NCBI GenBank assembly: GCA_002314935.1
Contig: DCHW01000009.1
Span: 16,025 to 45,273 of the forward strand
Reading direction: 5' to 3'
DNA: 29,249 bases
Origin: Clostridiales bacterium UBA1742
Lineage (GTDB): Bacteria; Bacillota; Clostridia; TANB77; CAG-508
Position numbers and translations under genes: made by a program. The notes below the pieces were generated by a model. It was not told where the DNA came from. It made no database searches and saw only the letters and a list, made by a program, of their open reading frames with translations. Of this stretch, positions 1 through 7,707 are shown piece by piece (the first letter of the stretch is position 1; every line of letters starts with the position of its first letter).

Positions 1-24
1 TTCTTTTTTTTATTACATTAATAT

Positions 25-390
25 TTATGATACACTTATTCCTGAAGCTAAGTTGTAAATTGATTTTGCTAATGCTGATGCAGCAAATAATAAAACTGCA
101 CCTATTAAGTATGGTAAGAAAGATTTTTTGTATTCTGCTTTTTCTTCAGCACTTCCCATCATATACTTAATACCTAAAATCATTAAACACACTACAGAAA
201 TTATAATACCAACAACTTGTAAAATACCAATTACTTTTTGTCCAATTGTTTGGTATGTATTATCAGTTGGGCTTGTTGGTGTAACATCAACATTACCAAT
301 ACTACCTGCAAATACAGTTGCTGATATTGACATTACAATTGCAAAACATAATACTGAAATTAATGCTTTATTAAATTTTGTGTTTTTCAT
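25..390 (-). CDS. VirB2/TrbC-like pilin family protein
   Basis: A 121-residue protein with a cleavable-looking signal peptide (residues 1 to about 28, ending ATVFAG), a short polar stretch, and two hydrophobic segments (about 50-75 and 92-112) separated by a charged loop (GSAEEKAEYKKS). This is the architecture of the TrbC/VirB2 pilin family, the small membrane proteins that build conjugative or type IV secretion pili. It starts at an ATG preceded by AAAGGAGG at 401-408. It has its own promoter (454-482). No other secretion genes are visible, but its downstream side lies outside the window, so it may head a cluster there or be an orphan. The fold assignment rests on topology and length, so function is inferred. 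Confidence 0.7.
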   Translation of the reverse strand: MKNTKFNKALISVLCFAIVMSISATVFAGSIGNVDVTPTSPTDNTYQTIGQKVIGILQVVGIIISVVCLMILGIKYMMGSAEEKAEYKKSFLPYLIGAVLLFAASALAKSIYNLASGISVS

Positions 391-418
391 AGGTTATTCC
401 TCCTTTAAAAATATATTT

Positions 419-451
419 TAATTAATATTAAAAACTTTTTAATTAGTATTA
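419..451. repeat. Two 13-bp direct repeats downstream of the pilin -10 box
   Basis: TTAATTAATATTA at 419-431 and TTAATTAGTATTA at 439-451 differ by one base and are spaced 20 bp start to start, about two helical turns. They cover the expected transcription start and early leader of the pilin gene. They could be a tandem operator. In sequence this AT-rich a chance repeat is possible. Confidence 0.4.
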
Positions 452-453
452 AC

Positions 454-482
454 ATTATACCACTTTTTAATTTTTTTTGCAA
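454..482 (-). promoter_or_regulatory. Sigma-A promoter of the pilin gene
   Basis: On the minus strand, -35 TTGCAA (477-482), 17-bp spacer, perfect -10 TATAAT (454-459), giving a start near 447 and a leader of about 57 nt before the pilin ATG. Confidence 0.6.
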
Positions 483-553
483 TATTTTGTTTGTTACTAT
501 TTTTATATTATTAATTTTAGCATATATTATTATTTTTTGTAAATAGTAAATTT

Positions 554-582
554 AAAAAAAAAGCAGTTTTAATTAAACTGCT
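554..582 (-). terminator. Rho-independent terminator after the Spo0E-like gene
   Basis: The 8-bp stem AGCAGTTT/AAACTGCT (562-569 with 575-582) has a 5-nt loop and is followed on the minus strand by a run of T. It begins 1 nt after the stop codon of the 55-residue gene. Confidence 0.85.
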
Positions 583-583
583 A

Positions 584-751
584 TTAACAATAAATATTTT
601 TTGTTTTTATTTCTTCTAATTTTCTTTTGTAGTATTTTGCTATTAATTCATCTAATTCTACACTTAATTTATATGTTTTGTTATATTTTTTATCTTTTGC
701 TATACTTTCGTCCAATTTTCGTCTTAGTTCTAGTATTTCTTCGTCTATCAT
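584..751 (-). CDS. Spo0E-family small aspartyl-phosphate phosphatase
   Basis: A 55-codon gene, short enough to be missed by length cut-offs. The peptide has the two-helix Spo0E layout: an N-terminal helix with LRRKLD (residues 9-14), a short polar linker, and the signature SVELDELIAKYY (residues 30-41), matching the family pattern S-x-E-L-D-x-L-I-x-x-Y-Y that contacts phosphorylated response regulators. Family members dephosphorylate Spo0A-type regulators and tune sporulation or stationary-phase entry. ATG at 749-751 follows AAAAGGAGAG with good spacing. It has its own promoter (799-827) and terminator (554-582), so it is a monocistronic unit. This is the main hint in the window that the organism belongs to a sporulating lineage. 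Confidence 0.82.
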   Translation of the reverse strand: MIDEEILELRRKLDESIAKDKKYNKTYKLSVELDELIAKYYKRKLEEIKTKNIYC

Positions 752-798
752 ATACTACCACTCTCCTTTTTACACGACTTTCTCTTTTGTATATTTCT

Positions 799-827
799 AA
801 AATACCATATTTTTACATTTGGGTCAA
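799..827 (-). promoter_or_regulatory. Promoter of the Spo0E-like gene
   Basis: Minus-strand TTGACC (822-827), 17-bp spacer, TATTTT (799-804). The -35 has 5 of 6 consensus bases. It lies directly after the lgt terminator. Confidence 0.6.
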
Positions 828-828
828 T

Positions 829-854
829 AAAAAAACAGCAAAAATGCTGTTTTT
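829..854 (-). terminator. Terminator of the lgt operon
   Basis: Arms AAAAACAGCA (831-840) and TGCTGTTTTT (845-854) form a 10-bp stem with a 4-nt loop. A T-run on the minus strand follows. It is symmetrical enough to work in both directions. Confidence 0.75.
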
Positions 855-926
855 ATTAGACTTTCGTGTTTCATTTTTTTGGCTTTTACAACAAACATTT
901 ATGTTTTTATATTTTTATGTGTTTTT

Positions 927-1718
927 TTATTTGTTTTCCCTATTTTTTTGACAATTTTTCCAATACATAAAACTTGCAAATATTAATATTAAAATTGATA
1001 ATATTTCAGATATTCTTATATTACCAACCATTAAACTATCTGTTCTTAAACTTTCTATTATCATTCTTGCAAACGAATATCCAATTAAGTATAAATATGT
1101 TATTTGTCCACTAAATTTTCTGTTTTTTGAAACAAGTGTTAATAAAATAAATAAAGTAAAAGTAACTAATGATTCATATAAAAATGTTGGATGTACCTCT
1201 ATATATTTTCCCGCTTCTACTATTCCCATTCTCCATGGAAGTGTTGTTGTTGCACCATAAGCTTCAACATTTATAAAATTCCCCCATCTTCCTATTGATT
1301 GTCCTAAAGCTAAACATGGTGCCAAAACATCTAACAAATCTAATACATTAATTTTTCTTTTTTTGCAAAAAATAACACATGTAATAACTCCACCAATTAT
1401 TCCGCCATATATTGCCAATCCGCCATTTCTTAAATTAATCATTTTTAAAGGATTATCTAAATAATAGTCTAAATTAAATAAAATATAATACATTCTTGCG
1501 CAAATTATTGTAATTGGAATTAGAAAAATAATTAAATCTAATATATCATTAAATTTAATATTATATTTTTTATCTCTTCTCTTTAATATAATTAATCCTA
1601 TTACAAAAGCTGTTACTATCAATATTGCATACCAATATATACTTAAATTTCCAATTTTGAAAGCTACTTTTGATATATTAAATTCTAAATTTAATCCTGG
1701 AAATGTTATTTTATTCAT
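927..1718 (-). CDS. lgt: Prolipoprotein diacylglyceryl transferase
   Basis: Transfers the diacylglyceryl group of phosphatidylglycerol to the lipobox cysteine of prelipoproteins in the cytoplasmic membrane, the first step of lipoprotein maturation. The 263-residue protein has several hydrophobic helices and the Lgt signature GRWGNFINVEAYG (about residues 142-154). It also has RNGGLAIYGG (about 97-106) and a conserved-type HPTFLYES segment (about 176-183). Its ATG overlaps the end of the upstream M16 gene by 8 bp, implying translational coupling as the last gene of the rpsU-yqeY-yfmFH operon. A likely substrate lies in the window: the plus-strand lipoprotein at 26398-26925. Confidence 0.96.
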   Translation of the reverse strand: MNKITFPGLNLEFNISKVAFKIGNLSIYWYAILIVTAFVIGLIILKRRDKKYNIKFNDILDLIIFLIPITIICARMYYILFNLDYYLDNPLKMINLRNGGLAIYGGIIGGVITCVIFCKKRKINVLDLLDVLAPCLALGQSIGRWGNFINVEAYGATTTLPWRMGIVEAGKYIEVHPTFLYESLVTFTLFILLTLVSKNRKFSGQITYLYLIGYSFARMIIESLRTDSLMVGNIRISEILSILILIFASFMYWKNCQKNRENK

Positions 1719-2988
1719 TTTTCCCCTTTACTACAGATATTACTGCTTTTTTATAATCAAAAACTTCTTGCAATATTTTAAATGTATATTCAGGAGTTAT
1801 TGTTTCGTATTCTTTTATATAATCAAAACTATTTATATCTTTAAAATAATCTGTTATAAACATTCTAGCAATATCACTTACACTGTTAAATTCCTTTATA
1901 TAAGATCCATAAAGCATATTTTTTACTCGATTAAATTGTTCTAAATCTATTCCGTTTTGTTTAATTTTTTCAATTTTATTCATTATTTTTTCAAATACTT
2001 TATCCGGATTTTTTGATTGTCCAGTAATTGCAATGTGGGCATAAGTTTTAGTAAATTCATATTCTGTATATGGCTCAGCTATTAATAATTCTGAATCGTA
2101 TAATTCTTTATATAATTCTGAACTTTTTCCTATTAGCATATTAAGTAATATTTCTATTGCAACATGTTTTTTTACTATATCTTTGCTTTCTACTTTATCT
2201 TTTATTCCTATTACAAAAATAGGCATACTTACTTCCATTGCAACCTCTGTTTTTTTCTTAACTATTTCATCTTTTTCTTGTTCTGTAATTCTTTTTATTT
2301 CTCCTTGCTTTGTCTTTTCCACTAATCTTTGCTTTATTTCTATAATTAAATCTTCTGGATTAAAATCTCCAACGAAACACATTGCCATATTAGATGGATT
2401 ATAAAAGGTATTATAACATTTATATAATACTTCTTTATCTATTTTAGCAATTGATTCTATTGTACCCGCAATATCAATATTTACTGGATTCTTTTCATAC
2501 ATATTTTTTATTGCATTCATATAAACAACCCATTCTGGATAATCATCATACATTTGTATTTCTTGACCAATTATACCTTTTTCTTTTTCTACATTCTCAT
2601 CTGTAAAATATGGGTGTTGTACATAATCCATAAGTTCTGTCAAAGCAGGATAAAAATTGTCTGTTGACTCAAACAAAAATGTTGTATAGTTTGTTGTTGT
2701 ATATGCATTTGCATTAACCCCCAATGCTGTTAATGTATCTAAGCTGTTCGTTCCATTTGGTTGCTCAAATAATTTATGTTCTAAATAATGAGCAATTCCA
2801 TCAGGAACTTCTGTTACTTTATCTTCACCAGGTATTATAAATTTATTATCTACAGATCCATAATTTGTTGCAAACATAACATATTTCTTTTTTATTCCTT
2901 TTTTTGGAATTATCATAATATTCAAACCATTTTCTAGCTTTTCTAAATATAATTCTTCTTTCACATTTTCATTTTTTATAATTTGCAT
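1711..2988 (-). CDS. yfmH: M16 family zinc peptidase, YfmH type (catalytic partner)
   Basis: A 425-residue M16 (insulinase/pitrilysin) protein. The inverted zinc-binding motif HxxEH is present as HYLEH (residues 67-71), preceded by the usual PDGIA. The second zinc ligand is expected in the following acidic helix (ENVEKEKGIIGQE, about residues 131-143). The C-terminal half carries the paired M16_C fold with NPSNMAMCFVGDF (about 197-209). In Bacillus subtilis the yfmF-yfmH pair is linked to maturation of the EF-P 5-aminopentanol modification. Members of the family act as paired active and inactive subunits. It starts at ATG 2986-2988 after AAAGGAG, 13 nt downstream of the inactive partner. No efp-linked genes are seen here, so the pathway link is family knowledge only. 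Confidence 0.88.
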   Translation of the reverse strand: MQIIKNENVKEELYLEKLENGLNIMIIPKKGIKKKYVMFATNYGSVDNKFIIPGEDKVTEVPDGIAHYLEHKLFEQPNGTNSLDTLTALGVNANAYTTTNYTTFLFESTDNFYPALTELMDYVQHPYFTDENVEKEKGIIGQEIQMYDDYPEWVVYMNAIKNMYEKNPVNIDIAGTIESIAKIDKEVLYKCYNTFYNPSNMAMCFVGDFNPEDLIIEIKQRLVEKTKQGEIKRITEQEKDEIVKKKTEVAMEVSMPIFVIGIKDKVESKDIVKKHVAIEILLNMLIGKSSELYKELYDSELLIAEPYTEYEFTKTYAHIAITGQSKNPDKVFEKIMNKIEKIKQNGIDLEQFNRVKNMLYGSYIKEFNSVSDIARMFITDYFKDINSFDYIKEYETITPEYTFKILQEVFDYKKAVISVVKGKNE

Positions 2989-3001
2989 TTAATAATCTCC
3001 T

Positions 3002-4288
3002 TTATTCATTTGTTAAAAAATATATAGTATTTATTTTTATATTTTCAGCTATTTGTTTTATATCCTCTTTAGTTACTTTATTAATATTTTCTATATATTC
3101 TTCAAAATTAATTAATTTACCAGATAATTCTTGCCCAATGTAATAAGTAATTTCAGAATCTTGTTCTTCTTGCACAGATTCTAATCCTGACACCATATAT
3201 TTTTTAGCATTTTTTAAATCTTCTTCTGAAAAAATTCCTTTTTTCATATCTTCTAATTGTTCCTTAATTATTTTTAATGCTGCATCATAATTTTTTATTT
3301 CTATTCCACATCTAATATATATATTGTTTTTTTGTCTTACATAATTTGATCTTGCCGTATATGCTAAACTTGCTTTTTCTCTTACATTTTGGAATAATTT
3401 CGATGTTGCACTTTCACCCAAAATCACATTATACAAACACATTGCAAATCTTGAATTTGGTTTGTTATAATCAATGTCTAAACCAATTACAAGTTTTCCT
3501 TGTGTTATATCCATTGTTTCTGATACTGTTTTTATTTTTTCTATATGTTCTTTTATTTCTGTTTCTTCATTATTTATAATATTTGTATTATTTCTATCAT
3601 TTAATTTTTCAATATTTTTATTTTGTAATACATTTTTAATTATTTCATTTTCATCTAAATCTCCTGATATTATAATATCAATTTTAGCTGTATCTATTAA
3701 TTTTAAATAAAATTCATATAAATTTTTTTCATTTATATTATCTAAATCCTCTACATAACCATATTTGTATAATCCATATGGCTTGTTTTTATACATTTCT
3801 TCTACACATCTATTATACGCATAAGCATCTTTGTTATCAATTTTAGAATTTATTAATAATTTTATATTTTTCTTTTCTGCATCAACATATTCTTTTTTAA
3901 ATTTACCATCCTCATTTAATGGATTAAATATTACATCTAATAATAAATCTATTGTTTCCTGATTTACATTCTTATTTGAATTTTTTGGTATAAATTTATT
4001 ATTTAAAGCTTCTATATAAAACTTTATAATTTGGTTATCTCCACTTTTTTCTATTCCGCAATCCAATACTGCTCCATACATTTCTTCAAGTTTTTTTGCT
4101 ATTTCTTCTTGTGTTTTTAAATTGTTAGTACCCCTTTTTAAAACAGCTGGTATTGTTGTATTAAGTGTTACTGTATCTTTTTGTATTGGTATTGTAATAA
4201 ATACACCCATTAAATTAGTTTTAAATTTATTTGTATTTATTAAATGAAGTTTTACACCTTCCTTAATCGTTTTTGTTTTATAATTCAT
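3002..4288 (-). CDS. yfmF: M16 family peptidase-like protein, YfmF type (inactive partner)
   Basis: A 428-residue M16 homologue that lacks HxxEH. At the equivalent place the sequence reads LKRGTNNLKTQEEIAKKLEE (about residues 50-69), so no zinc site is visible. The M16_C half is recognisable: ITQGKLVIGLDIDY (about 263-276) and NVREKASLAYTARS (about 303-316). This is the standard non-catalytic subunit found next to an active M16 partner, here the gene at 1711-2988. ATG follows AGGAGG. It begins 9 nt after the stop of the membrane protein upstream, so it belongs to the same operon. A catalytic role of its own is unlikely. Confidence 0.85.
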   Translation of the reverse strand: MNYKTKTIKEGVKLHLINTNKFKTNLMGVFITIPIQKDTVTLNTTIPAVLKRGTNNLKTQEEIAKKLEEMYGAVLDCGIEKSGDNQIIKFYIEALNNKFIPKNSNKNVNQETIDLLLDVIFNPLNEDGKFKKEYVDAEKKNIKLLINSKIDNKDAYAYNRCVEEMYKNKPYGLYKYGYVEDLDNINEKNLYEFYLKLIDTAKIDIIISGDLDENEIIKNVLQNKNIEKLNDRNNTNIINNEETEIKEHIEKIKTVSETMDITQGKLVIGLDIDYNKPNSRFAMCLYNVILGESATSKLFQNVREKASLAYTARSNYVRQKNNIYIRCGIEIKNYDAALKIIKEQLEDMKKGIFSEEDLKNAKKYMVSGLESVQEEQDSEITYYIGQELSGKLINFEEYIENINKVTKEDIKQIAENIKINTIYFLTNE

Positions 4289-4297
4289 TTTTTCCTC

Positions 4298-5764
4298 CTA
4301 TTCTTCTGTTTCATATATTAAAAAATTCTCAAATTCACCTATATAAGTAAAATTGTTCATTATATATTCATTTGCTTCTTCAAATTCTTGCCAATATAGT
4401 GTTTCCTTTTCTTGATTTATTATTAAAATATATTTATTTTTTAATTTTGATAAATCTTCTATGAGTTTTTCTTTACCTCCAGCTCCTACATTTCCATGAA
4501 AAGGCAAATCATATTTACCATTACAATTTCCTGTAATTACATTAAACCAATTTGCATAATAAGAAAAAATAATAACATCTTTTGGACTATTCTGAATAAA
4601 ATTAGTAATATTACATAAATATTCATAATCTTCATTATATATTGTAGTACCATAATATGGATGATTATAAGTTAGTTTATATTTATCTTTACTTATAGCA
4701 AAATTCCATATAATTGCTATTAATTGTACTGATATAAATATTATATAAAAAATTTTTAAAAAATTTTTTTGGTACTTATTTGATATGAATTCTTTTATAA
4801 TTAATTGATTTAAAATATAAATTATGCCAATTATTAATATAGTTTCCCCAACTAATATATGATATATATTTGCAATAGGAATGCACATCATACTTATAGG
4901 CAAACCGAAGCAAAAAAGTAAGAGTACATTTTCATATAATTCATTAACCTTTTCTTTAATTTTTTTATTACTTATTATGCAAATATATATTATTATTATT
5001 GAAATTAGTCCTATAACATTATAGTTAATAGACATATTTAAAGTAAAATCCTCTATTCCAAATACAACATAATTCAAAAAACTTGATAAATTATTATTGT
5101 AATATAAATACCATATATATAATATTCCTAAAACAAATGTTATAAATAATGGTATTATCAAATTACCAATTACTTCTTTTATTTTTTTATATTTATATAT
5201 ATTATATACTAATAACCCAATCAAATAATATATAATCATATTTTGTTTGCTAAATCCAATTAAAAAAATAACTATTCCATGCAAAATTTTTAATATTAAA
5301 TTTGTGTTCTTTTTTATATTTATAAAAACTCCTATTAATACAAAATCTAAAGCTAATATGTTATAATTTGCACCAGAAAAAATTGCAAATTGATATATTA
5401 TCATTAAAATTAATATATATATTAACGATAATTTTTTATTTATTTTTAATTCTTTAAATATATTATATATCATAAAAAAGTATAACGTAAAAATTAATAT
5501 ATCATATATTTCAAATACAAATATATTTTTTCCAAATGTATTTAAGATAAATTTTCCTATGTAGAAAAAAAATGGAGTTACTATTATATTTATTTCGTTA
5601 TATATTTTATATCCATTACACATTTTATAAATATTAGCAAAATTCCACATCTCATCATTTGAAGTATTTGTTTTTATTAAACAAAATAAAGTTAAACTAA
5701 ATATTATAATAAATAATACTATTAAATTATCGTGTTTTCTTATACGACTAATTATCTTATTCAA
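4298..5764 (-). CDS. Polytopic GT-C-like membrane protein (putative glycosyltransferase)
   Basis: A 488-residue protein with about ten or more hydrophobic segments and a long soluble C-terminal tail (from about residue 365). After the first membrane helix comes a loop with NDEMW (residues 36-40), the place where GT-C glycosyltransferases of the ArnT/PMT type carry an acidic D/E motif before a YKIYNEINIIVTPFFFYIG-like segment. This suggests a polyprenyl-phosphate-sugar dependent transferase acting outside the membrane. The start is a TTG preceded by AAGGAG with 7-nt spacing; no ATG is available nearby. It sits inside the rpsU-yqeY-yfmFH-lgt operon, 18 nt after yqeY. Substrate and true family are unknown; a polysaccharide or membrane-lipid role is inference. 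Confidence 0.55.
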   Translation of the reverse strand: MNKIISRIRKHDNLIVLFIIIFSLTLFCLIKTNTSNDEMWNFANIYKMCNGYKIYNEINIIVTPFFFYIGKFILNTFGKNIFVFEIYDILIFTLYFFMIYNIFKELKINKKLSLIYILILMIIYQFAIFSGANYNILALDFVLIGVFINIKKNTNLILKILHGIVIFLIGFSKQNMIIYYLIGLLVYNIYKYKKIKEVIGNLIIPLFITFVLGILYIWYLYYNNNLSSFLNYVVFGIEDFTLNMSINYNVIGLISIIIIYICIISNKKIKEKVNELYENVLLLFCFGLPISMMCIPIANIYHILVGETILIIGIIYILNQLIIKEFISNKYQKNFLKIFYIIFISVQLIAIIWNFAISKDKYKLTYNHPYYGTTIYNEDYEYLCNITNFIQNSPKDVIIFSYYANWFNVITGNCNGKYDLPFHGNVGAGGKEKLIEDLSKLKNKYILIINQEKETLYWQEFEEANEYIMNNFTYIGEFENFLIYETEE

Positions 5765-5782
5765 ATTTAAACTCCTTAGTTA

Positions 5783-6223
5783 TTAATTTAATAATTTTTT
5801 TACTGCCTCACTTATAGTTTTTCCATCTGCACTTGCGCCTATTCTTTCTTTTGCTATTTTCATAACATTTCCCATATCTTTTATTGTTGTTGCACCAGTT
5901 TCTGCTATAATATTCTTAACATTTTCTTCTACTTCTTCTTTAGATAATTGTTTTGGAAGATATTCTGCAATTATTTCTATTTCAGTTTTAACTTGATTTA
6001 ACAAATCTTCTCTTCCACTTTTCTCATAATCTGCTAGTGAATCTTTTCTTTTTTTAGATTCTTTAGCTATTATTTCTAAAATTTGAGTATCTTCTAATTC
6101 AATTTGTTTATCCTTTTCAACTTGTAAAATAGCAGCTCTAATCATTTGAACAACATTTTTTCTTAATACATTTTTGTCCTTCATTGATTGTTTTAAATCT
6201 TCCATTAATTTTTCTTTTAACAT
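5783..6223 (-). CDS. yqeY: GatB/YqeY domain protein
   Basis: A 146-residue protein matching the stand-alone YqeY family over its full length. It has a helical N-terminal part with VVQMIRAAILQVEKDKQ (about residues 24-40). Next comes the conserved segment EIEIIAEYLPKQLS (about 81-94). The tail-like domain ends DMGNVMKIAKERIGASADG (about 116-134), which resembles the C-terminal tail of GatB that contacts tRNA in amidotransferases. Its role as a single protein is unsettled. It often follows rpsU, as here. ATG follows AAGGAGG. A hairpin terminator lies between it and rpsU, so it is probably expressed by partial read-through. Confidence 0.93.
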   Translation of the reverse strand: MLKEKLMEDLKQSMKDKNVLRKNVVQMIRAAILQVEKDKQIELEDTQILEIIAKESKKRKDSLADYEKSGREDLLNQVKTEIEIIAEYLPKQLSKEEVEENVKNIIAETGATTIKDMGNVMKIAKERIGASADGKTISEAVKKLLN

Positions 6224-6255
6224 ATTTTATTTCCTCCTTATTAATAAATCAATAT

Positions 6256-6294
6256 CAAAAAGAGGTGAAATTTTTTATAAACTTTTCACCTCTT
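6256..6294 (-). terminator. Intercistronic terminator between rpsU and yqeY
   Basis: An 11-bp stem AAGAGGTGAAA/TTTCACCTCTT (6260-6270 with 6284-6294) with a 13-nt loop, followed on the minus strand by T4 and GA. It probably sets an excess of S21 over the downstream genes, since no good promoter was seen in front of yqeY. Confidence 0.75.
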
Positions 6295-6303
6295 TCATTT
6301 TAT

Positions 6304-6474
6304 TTAAAATTTTCTTTTTCTTGCTGCTTCTGATTTCTTTTTTCTTCTAACGCTTGGTTTTTCATAATGTTCTCTTTTTCTAACTTCTTGTAATACACCA
6401 TTTCTTACGCATTGTCTTTTAAATCTTTTTAATGCATCTTCTATATTTCCATTATTAACTTTAATTTCTGACAC
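6304..6474 (-). CDS. rpsU: 30S ribosomal protein S21
   Basis: A 56-residue, very basic protein with the S21 sequence pattern: SEIKVNNGNIEDALKRFKRQ at the N-terminus, then EVRKREHYEKPSVRRKKKSE (residues 30-49) and a basic tail ARKRKF. S21 binds the small subunit near the anti-Shine-Dalgarno end of 16S rRNA and helps initiation. The start is GTG (6472-6474) preceded by GGGGAGGG; no ATG fits. It is the first gene of the operon and has a perfect consensus promoter just upstream (6536-6564). Confidence 0.95.
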   Translation of the reverse strand: MSEIKVNNGNIEDALKRFKRQCVRNGVLQEVRKREHYEKPSVRRKKKSEAARKRKF

Positions 6475-6535
6475 TTTATTTCCCTCCCCTCGCTACTGCA
6501 ATTGTTATACACTGCGGGATTTTTAAACTTTTACT

Positions 6536-6564
6536 ATTATACATTAAAAAAGTTGAAATGTCAA
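6536..6564 (-). promoter_or_regulatory. Perfect consensus promoter of the rpsU operon
   Basis: Minus-strand TTGACA (6559-6564), exactly 17 bp, TATAAT (6536-6541). It lies immediately after the prs stop codon, so prs and rpsU are separate units with almost no intergenic space. The leader to the rpsU GTG is about 55 nt. Confidence 0.85.
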
Positions 6565-6567
6565 TTA

Positions 6568-7515
6568 TTATTTATCATATTCAAATAAATCTCCAAGTGG
6601 TTTTGCTTCATTCAATCTTTTTATTGCTTCAGCAAATAGTGGGGCAATAGAAACAACTTTTATTTTGTCTATTCTTTTTTCTTCTTCTAAAGGTATTGTA
6701 TTTGTTATAACTAATTCTTTTATTGGAGATTTTTGAATTCTTTCTATTGCAGGTCCTACAAGCACTCCATGAGTTGCTCCTGCATATATTTCTTTTGCTC
6801 CATGTTCTTGTAAAATATGTGCAGCCTCTACTAATGTACCTGCTGTACTTACTTCATCATCAAAAATTAATGCTGTTTTTCCTTCTATTTCTCCTATTAT
6901 ATTTGTTGCAACTGCATTATCATTATTTGATTCTCTTCTTTTATCTATTAATGCAAGTGGACATTCAAAATATTTTGAATATTTATATGCTTTTTTAGAA
7001 CTTCCAGCATCTGTTGCTACCACAACTAAATTTTCTAATTTCTTATTTTCAAAATATTTTTCTAATAAATGTTTTGCAGTTAATCTATCGCATATTACAT
7101 TAAAATATGCTTGTATTGCTGGATTATGTAAGTCGCATGTTAAAACATGACTTACTCCTGCTGCTTCTAATAATGTTGCCATTAATTTAGCTGTTACTGG
7201 AACTCTTGATTGATCTTTTTTATCTGATCTTGAATACATAAAATATGGAAGTACTGCTGTTACAGTTTTAGCTCCTGCTCTTTTGGCTGCTTCTATTGTT
7301 ATTAATAATTCCATTATTCTTTCATTTACAGGCGGCTGTGTTGTTTGAATTATATAAACATTCTGTCCTCTTACTGATTCTTTTAATTGTACGAAATTAT
7401 TGTCATTAGCAAATTTAAAAGCATCTTTTTTTCCAACTTGTATTCCTAAATTATCACATACTTCTTTTGTAAATTCTTCTGCAGAATTGCAGGCAAAAAT
7501 TTTTATATCGTTCAT
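6568..7515 (-). CDS. prs: Ribose-phosphate pyrophosphokinase (PRPP synthetase)
   Basis: Makes PRPP from ribose 5-phosphate and ATP for nucleotide, histidine and tryptophan synthesis. The 315-residue protein shows the flexible-loop region SRSDKKDQSRVPVTAKLMA (about residues 91-109). It also shows the PRPP-binding loop IFDDEVSTAGTL (about 215-226; the usual form is VDDMIDTAGT) and, between them, VVATDAGSSKKAYKYSKY (about 167-184), a divergent version of the D-x-G-x-x-x-RA segment. This suggests one of the less common Prs subfamilies. I chose ATG 7513-7515, 10 nt after a GGGGG element, over an in-frame TTG at 7536 whose codons would run through that ribosome binding site. Monocistronic, with its own promoter at 7596-7624. 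Confidence 0.92.
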   Translation of the reverse strand: MNDIKIFACNSAEEFTKEVCDNLGIQVGKKDAFKFANDNNFVQLKESVRGQNVYIIQTTQPPVNERIMELLITIEAAKRAGAKTVTAVLPYFMYSRSDKKDQSRVPVTAKLMATLLEAAGVSHVLTCDLHNPAIQAYFNVICDRLTAKHLLEKYFENKKLENLVVVATDAGSSKKAYKYSKYFECPLALIDKRRESNNDNAVATNIIGEIEGKTALIFDDEVSTAGTLVEAAHILQEHGAKEIYAGATHGVLVGPAIERIQKSPIKELVITNTIPLEEEKRIDKIKVVSIAPLFAEAIKRLNEAKPLGDLFEYDK

Positions 7516-7595
7516 GAAAAAATTTCCCCCAATCAAATTTTTAAGGTTTTATGTTTTAGTAACGCATATTTTTTGTCGAATTTTTTACCTTATTT

Positions 7596-7624
7596 ATTTT
7601 AACATTACTCTTTTTTTATTTCAA
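7596..7624 (-). promoter_or_regulatory. Promoter of prs
   Basis: Minus-strand TTGAAA (7619-7624), 17-bp spacer, TAAAAT (7596-7601). The leader before the prs ATG is about 75 nt. Confidence 0.6.
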
Positions 7625-7676
7625 CAGTATTTAGTTATTATTTTATTTTTTATAATTATTATAAAATAAACAGCAA

Positions 7677-7704
7677 AATGAAGGGGTTTTTATACCCCTT
7701 CATT
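7677..7704 (-). terminator. Terminator of rpoBC
   Basis: The 10-bp stem AATGAAGGGG/CCCCTTCATT (7677-7686 with 7695-7704) has an 8-nt loop and begins 3 nt after the rpoC stop codon. The T-tract that follows is short and broken. Confidence 0.8.
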
Positions 7705-7707
7705 TTA

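Noticed and set aside
7516..7536. TTG start of prs seven codons upstream
   Set aside because: Its codons run through the GGGGG ribosome binding site of the better ATG at 7515.
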